From positions 14,012,001-14,076,000 of the forward strand of contig NC_056046.1 of the NCBI RefSeq assembly GCF_004379255.2: DNA of 64,000 bases. The letters run 5' to 3'. The DNA is from Salvia splendens (taxonomy: Eukaryota > Streptophyta > Magnoliopsida > Lamiales > Lamiaceae). The translations under genes and the position numbers were made by a program. The first letter of the stretch is position 1; each line of letters starts with the position of its first letter. This document shows, in pieces, positions 58,975 through 64,000 of the stretch. The notes below the pieces were generated by a model, which did no database searches, was not told the DNA's origin, and saw only the letters and a list, made by a program, of their open reading frames with translations.

Positions 58975-59928
58975 TTATACCCACTGGTGAATTGGCCTCT
59001 CCACGCTCCCGGACAATTCTTCCACTCTCAATGCATACAATCAATGCTCTCTAACATTCCAGGAAAACCGTGCATCCTCATCAGGAACTGGCAATCTTTA
59101 GCATTCGGCTTGCGCAAATATGTGGCGCTGAAGGCGTCAATCACGCCCTCACAAAATTTTACCAGACACTCCCGGCCAGTTGTATCCCCTACTTGAAGAT
59201 ACTCGTCGAACATGTCCGCCGTGGTACCGTATGCCAACTGACGAAGCGCAACCGTGCACTTCGTGAGCGGGGACTGTGGGCCGCATCTTGCCGTTGCTGG
59301 AAGTACTCGTCGCGCGCCTCCAACGCGTGAACAATCTGGAGAAACAGTTCTCGCCGCATCCTAAACCGTTGGTGAAAAACCGTCGCTCCCCAACGGAGCT
59401 TATCGGCGAAGTAGTCTTCGAACAGACGTTGATGAGCTAGACGATGCTCTCGATGGAGGAATGTCCAGTGGCGGCCAGTGGCGGATGGGCCTCGGGACCT
59501 ACTCTTCGGCCTGCTCTTGCTCTTGTATTGCACGAATACATGTGAGACTCTGGTTCCCGAAAACAAACATTGCGCGTTCCATAGCCCAACTTGTATCTTC
59601 TCCGGCCATATTGGAAAAGTGAGTGAAAGAGAGATATTGGATTTGAGAAGTTGTGAGGGTTGAGAGATGTGTGAGAGTTGTGTGAAAAATGAATGAAAAT
59701 AAGGTATAGTTATAGATAGAAAATAAAAAAAATAAAAAGAAGGAAAAACATGTTGATCGGGCATCCGCGTCATCGGGCTCGACACTGCAATGGATGCCCG
59801 ATCGGGCGCGAGATCAGGACAACCGATCTTTCAGTCCCGCGGCTCGGGCTCGGACGCTTGCAGTGGATGCCCGAGCCCGATCTCGGGCGATCGGGCGTGA
59901 GATCGGGCATCCATTGTGGATGCTTTTA

Positions 59929-60885
59929 GACAGCTTAAAGATTTTCTTGACAAAAGATAAGTATATCTATAATATAATAGGAATGTGATCATATGTAAAC
60001 TCTAAATATTGTACAAATTCAAAACTATGATCTGGACCATTAGAAAATATCAACAATGGCAACGGTTGATGTTGTGTTGAAATTGTATTGACATTGTGTT
60101 GATATCAAAATCTTGAAATTTTACGCCGTGTTGACATTGTGTTGATATTGTGTTGAAAAGTTTGGAGTTTGTACAATATATGAGTTTGTACCTTTATATA
60201 GTTTACATCAAGAAATATATCATCGATTTGATCATTAAAAAATCACGACTATAATTATTCTTCACATATTATCTACATATCAAAGTTTTAAATACAAATT
60301 CATGCCTAATATTTTAATTAATTTATTTATTTTCTTTTTTAAATTATCATAACAATAAGAAGAAAATATTCACAATTTCTTAGTATAATAATTTTGTAAA
60401 TGTTAAAAATGATTTTATTTCCCAATTTTTTTTTAAATATTAAAAACTACATATGTTCCTTATTAATTTCAATTTTATTTCTGTTATCCAATTATTCAAA
60501 ATTTTTTATTACATTAAATCAAATTTAAATAAATTGAATATCATCTAGGGTTGAGGTTGAGCCTTATTTATTATTATATTTATTTTACCTTCCAAACTTA
60601 GTCATATCATTATTGCTCAAATTTAATTAATACTAGTATTATTAAATCACTATCCTTTTCTTTTTCTTGTGTACTGATTCCATTGAATATAAATTATCAG
60701 TACATAAATCAAATAGTACTAATTATATAATGATAATTTATAGTGGAACTTGGGGAATATAGTAATATATTAATAAAAGAATTTCAAAATTATTTATAAT
60801 GATATGCTAATTTATTTTTAATATCAATTTTCCTATGATCTTATCAATTTATGAATAAACGTTTATTTGAGAATCGAGAATTAGA
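59929..60885. other. AT-rich intergenic DNA
   Basis: No gene was seen. Repeats of GTGTTGA(C/T)ATTGTGTTGA occur at 60060-60160. Confidence 0.35.
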
Positions 60886-61055
60886 AACTTCTATTGTCGA
60901 GTGACCTCTATAATGTTACTAGTATTACTTAATTATCTCATCATGAATGTAACTTCTATTGTCGAGTGACCTCTATTATGTTACTAGTACAGTAGTTTAA
61001 CAAATTTCAGAATAATAGAGATGTTTTATTACTTAATTATCTCATCATGAATGTA
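60886..61055. repeat. Short direct duplication, 65-bp period
   Basis: AACTTCTATTGTCGAGTGAC starts at 60886 and again at 60951. The tail ATTACTTAATTATCTCATCA recurs a second time at about 61029. It appears to be a tandem duplication with a later insertion. Confidence 0.75.
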
Positions 61056-61094
61056 TACACCAAGCATAAATTTGAGGCCCAAATTTATAAGATA

Positions 61095-61311
61095 CTCTAT
61101 TCGTCTCTTAAAATTTGTCACGTGTTGATGGCATGGATTTTAAAAAATGTAATTGAATATGAGTTGAGAAAGTTAGTGGAATGTGAGTTCTATTTTTATA
61201 ATTTTATAATACAATGTGAATAAAAATGAGTTAATAAAATGTGTGGTCTACTACAAATTTTGTGGGATGATCAAAAATTAAATTTAAGTGACAAATTTTT
61301 CAAGAACAGAG
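61095..61311. mobile_element. Stowaway-like MITE, about 217 bp
   Basis: CTCTATTCGTCTCTTAAAAT followed by TTGTCAC at the left pairs with GTGACAAATTTTTCAAGAAC and CAGAG at the right. TA flanks both sides. Confidence 0.65.
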
Positions 61312-61679
61312 ATAATAATATAGTTATGAGTTGACATATAATTAATTTTAAAAGTTGTAATTTGATTATTCAAGTCATTTTTCTATAAACTTAAGGAACA
61401 ACGAGATAAATGACAAATTTTCACAAAATATCAAATAAAATGACTTATTGATGTTTCCCTTAGTATTGAAAATTGACATTTTGTTAATAAGTTTTAGTGT
61501 CTCCACCTCATTCTTATGAAGAGGGATTGGAGTACTCTAGAATCTTCCGAAATACAAAAAAATTTGAATGGTAAGTTAACATTCGATTTGGATGCAAATT
61601 TAAGTAAGTAATTAATTTTTATTTTTGCACCGAATTTAAGCAATTAAACTTGAATCGTAGTATTCACAAATGTGCAGCG
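61312..61679. other. AT-rich intergenic DNA
   Basis: I see nothing supportable here. Confidence 0.35.
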
Positions 61680-62004
61680 TAAGAGCATCCGTAACGGTAG
61701 TGGGGAAGAAGGCCGCCGTCCGTGCCAGCGGCGAGGACGAGGCTCGCCGCCGCTGCGCTCGCGCCGCTGGCACGGCACTGCTCGATGCACCGTGCCAGCG
61801 AGTAGTCGACGTGGCGGCACACGATTGGACAACGGTATAGCCGTTGCCTTTGAATATTTTTTTTTAAAAAAAATCGTTAATTAATTTTAAATAATGATAA
61901 AAAATAAAAAAAAAAAAATTTCCAAATCCCAAAAACATGGCCGTTTTTTTGCCCGTTTTTCTGAATTTTTTTGATTTTTTAAAATTTTTTCCCCCAAAAT
62001 CATC

Positions 62005-62012
62005 TATAAATA
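62005..62012 (+). promoter_or_regulatory. TATA box of a Harbinger transposase
   Basis: TATAAATA lies 107 bases before ATG 62119, in a leader resembling that of the ORF1 element at 5979-7750. Confidence 0.6.
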
Positions 62013-62118
62013 CACACATTCATCATCCATTTATCACATCAAATCATCTCTCATTCATCTCTCATTCATAATTCTCATACAAACTATCAACACATTCATC
62101 CCTCACTCAAAACCTCAA

Positions 62119-63410
62119 ATGGATTTCACCCATATTATGGCGGAAGCGGAGCGCGAAGAACAAGAATACTACGAACAACATCGTGCCGCTTACGAAGCAT
62201 ATGTCGCGGCGAAACCCCCGCTCCTCCTCCTCAACGAACTAGATCAAATCGCCGTTACATCCATCGTGACCGGGAGGGAGCCCACGAAAGGCTCGTTGCC
62301 GACTACTTGCCGACCAGCCGCGGTTTCCGGCAGATTACTTCAGGCGTCGTTTTCGCATGTCAAAGCGCTTGTTCATGCGAATTGTCAACACATTGTCCGC
62401 ACGTGTTGAATTCTTCCAAACAGGTCCAGATGCAGCCGGCCGGCAAAGTATCACACCATTGCAGAAGTGTACGTGTGCCATCCGACAACTCGCTACTGGG
62501 CAAACGGCCGACATCTCCGACGAGTATTTGCATATCGGTGAGTCCACTGGAATCCTTTGTCTAAAGAATTTTTGCAAGGGCGTTCGTTCAGCTTTCAGGG
62601 ATGAATTCCTTCGGGCACCCAGCACCGATGATTGCCAACGGTTGCTTTGTCTTCACGAATCAGTCCATGGCTTTCCCGAAATGCTTGGCAGCATTGACTG
62701 CATGCATTGGAGGTGGAAGAATTGCCCGAATGCTTGGAGGGGGGCAACACTTAAGCAGTCACAAAGGCGGCGGCCGAACACTTATCCTTGAGGCGGTCGC
62801 CGACTACCGCCTATGGATTTGGATTTGGCATGCATATTTCGGCGTTACCGGAGCCAACAACGACTTGAACGTGCTCTATTCTTCACCACTCTTTAATGAT
62901 GTGATGAATGGTGTAGCACCGGCGATCGACTTCACCATCAACGGAAATACATACCACATGGGTTACTATCTCGCCGATGGTATCTACCCAAGGTGGTCGA
63001 CGTTCGTGAAGACGCTCCACAACCCGCACGACCCAAGACGGGTTCTTTTTGCGCAGCGTCAAGAGTCCGCGCGGAAAGACGTCGAAAGAGCCTTCGGGGT
63101 CCTTCATGCCCGATTCAACATTGTGAAGGCCCCGGCTCGGTTGTGGTACGTGAATAATATCGCCGACATCATGTTCACGTGTATTATCTTACACAACATG
63201 ATTATAGCCGACGAAGGACCGAGGGCGGCTAGCTTCTACGACGAGGATGAAGCTGGAAGCTCAACAGCGAGGTCTCCCCCACGCCGAGGTGAGCATACGA
63301 CGGTTGGCCAGAGGATCGAGACAAGGCACACAATGCGCGATACCCGAACCCACATTCAGTTATAAGAAGACCTAATTAACCACATGTGGATGAAATTCGG
63401 CAACGAGTAG
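62119..63410 (+). pseudogene. PIF/Harbinger DDE transposase, multiply frameshifted
   Basis: The start MDFTHIMAEAEREEQEYYEQ is in one frame. Shifts near 62246, 62318 and 62755 are needed to follow the family sequence (YIHRDREGAHERLVADY, DYFRRRFRMSKRLFMRIV, GSIDCMHWRWKNCPNAW, LILEAVADYRLW). The dipeptide IW is duplicated by a 6-bp repeat before HAYFGVTGANNDLNVL. The catalytic Glu block DVERAFGVLH is present. TAA at 63363-63365 stands where a Gln codon is expected, 15 codons before the family stop at 63408-63410. Confidence 0.88.
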
Positions 63411-63778
63411 CGGTTTTTTTAATTTTTAGTATTTTAATTATGAAAATTTTAATTTTTAGGCTTTTAATTATGTCGTTTTTATTTTATTTGTCATTTGTAA
63501 TTTTATTTAGGTTTTTTTAATGAATTATATTATTATGGAAATGTTATTGTTTAATTGAATTTTAAATTAATTGTGCTCGCCCTTGCGGAAGAGCACACCT
63601 GTGGGTGTTGTGCTCTTGCCAGAGAGCAGGCAGAAAAAGTGGGGCCGGGCCCACAACCGTGCCATTGGCAAGAACACGGTTGTGGATGCTCTAACAATCT
63701 TCAGCAATAAAATACTACTACTAAATTTGTATGGGACACTTTCGGCAACATAACACTTTTATTAGTGTTAGTCTAAAA

Positions 63779-64000
63779 TAGGGGTGTGCATTCGGGTTTC
63801 GGTTCGGTTTTTTACCAAAACCAAACCAAAAAACCGAATTTAGTTCAAAATCCAAACCGAACCGAACCCGAAAAACCGAAAAAAACCGAAACCGAAAAAC
63901 CGAAAACCGAAAACCGAACTTAAAAAACTGAAAAAACCCGAACAAAACCGAAAAACCCGAAAAAAAACCGAAAAACCTGAAAAAAAAATAAATATAATAT
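63779..64000. repeat. Partial repeat with dense CCGAA/TTCGG motifs (hAT-MITE-like)
   Basis: After AGGGGTGTGCA, a start common to hAT-type non-autonomous repeats in plants, the DNA is made of ACCGAA and its complement and runs past the window edge. The right end is not visible. Confidence 0.5.

Larger units (their letters stand above)
56498..59609 (-). pseudogene. PIF/Harbinger transposase, split and broken
   Basis: From ATG 59607-59609 the - strand encodes the N-terminal part across frameshifts (RLFEDYFADKLRWGATVF, then TADMFDEYLQVGDTTGREC). TGA replaces the Trp after CMH, just after GFPGMLESIDCMH (59028). The gene is then cut at the codons for SGYKG by the inner element, and resumes below 57120 with KGTHPTMILEDIVDHLLW and SNNDINVL. 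Two more TGA codons at former Trp sites follow (56945 and near 56885). The end, from CPTDARKCLFAQRQESARMD to the stop at 56498, is open and keeps the catalytic Glu block (DVERGFGVLQ). Confidence 0.85.
56224..59925 (-). mobile_element. PIF/Harbinger transposase-only element hosting a second Harbinger
   Basis: The left end AAGATCACGATGGATGCC and, on the other strand, right end AAGCATCCACAATGGATGCC are flanked by TTA at 56221-56223 and 59926-59928. The 5' (right) end has many GATCGGGC/GCCCGATC motifs (59755-59910). It is split by the element 57123-58974. Without that insert it is 1.85 kb. Confidence 0.85.
61683..63691 (+). mobile_element. PIF/Harbinger transposase-only element, partner family of 5979-7750
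   Basis: Ends GAGCATCCGTAACGG and, on the other strand, GAGCATCCACAACCG are flanked by TAA at 61680-61682 and 63692-63694. The last 145 bases are nearly the same as those of 5979-7750 (TTGCGGAAGAGCACA, TGCTCTTGCCAGAGAGCAGG). The leader with GTGCCAGCG repeats and the CAACGG hairpin (61830-61846) also match. The gene between is the transposase instead of ORF1. Confidence 0.92.

Overview
This is a plant nuclear genome window. It has split genes with GT-AG introns, AP2/ERF, F-box/PP2 and DUF724 proteins, Ty1/copia and Ty3/gypsy relics, PIF/Harbinger and Stowaway elements, and AT-rich intergenic DNA. Protein content indicates a eudicot. Lamiales would fit, but nothing here proves the order.

Ordinary genes are few. 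On the + strand there is one intronless Agenet/DUF724 gene (11895-13622). On the - strand there are a DREB-type AP2/ERF gene (27313-27888), a complete 29-exon transportin gene (30714-44385, 894 residues after splicing) and a three-exon F-box/PP2 gene (53896-55582, 289 residues). An unprocessed lysophospholipid acyltransferase (MBOAT) gene on the - strand (46918-50721) keeps its exon-intron layout but carries nonsense codons and frameshifts, so I call it a pseudogene.

The rest is mobile DNA. Positions 14882-22055 hold a recent Ty1/copia element (TSD CAATA). Positions 23848-25560 hold a gutted gypsy-type LTR element (TSD ACATG). Other elements are a tRNA-derived SINE, a TRIM in a transportin intron, a long-TIR element (45760-46755), and many Stowaway and Tourist MITEs.

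The most interesting content is a set of PIF/Harbinger elements with 3-bp TTA/TAA (once TCA) target duplications and ends of the type GAGCATCCRCAAYGG: 996-5654, 3084-5166, 5979-7750, 8612-9359, 9708-10949, 51256-52915, 56224-59925, 57123-58974 and 61683-63691. Each gene-bearing copy carries only one of the two Harbinger genes, either the Myb/SANT-like ORF1 or the DDE transposase. In two cases an ORF1-only and a transposase-only element share ends, leader and trailer. Related elements also differ by coordinated replacement of the short motif repeated near both ends. This looks like a two-component transposon system that diversifies through its subterminal sites. Two nests are resolved to the base: Harbinger in foldback in Harbinger (996-5654), and Harbinger in Harbinger (56224-59925). 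Only the ORF1 at 51584-52645 is still open. Every transposase copy here is broken.
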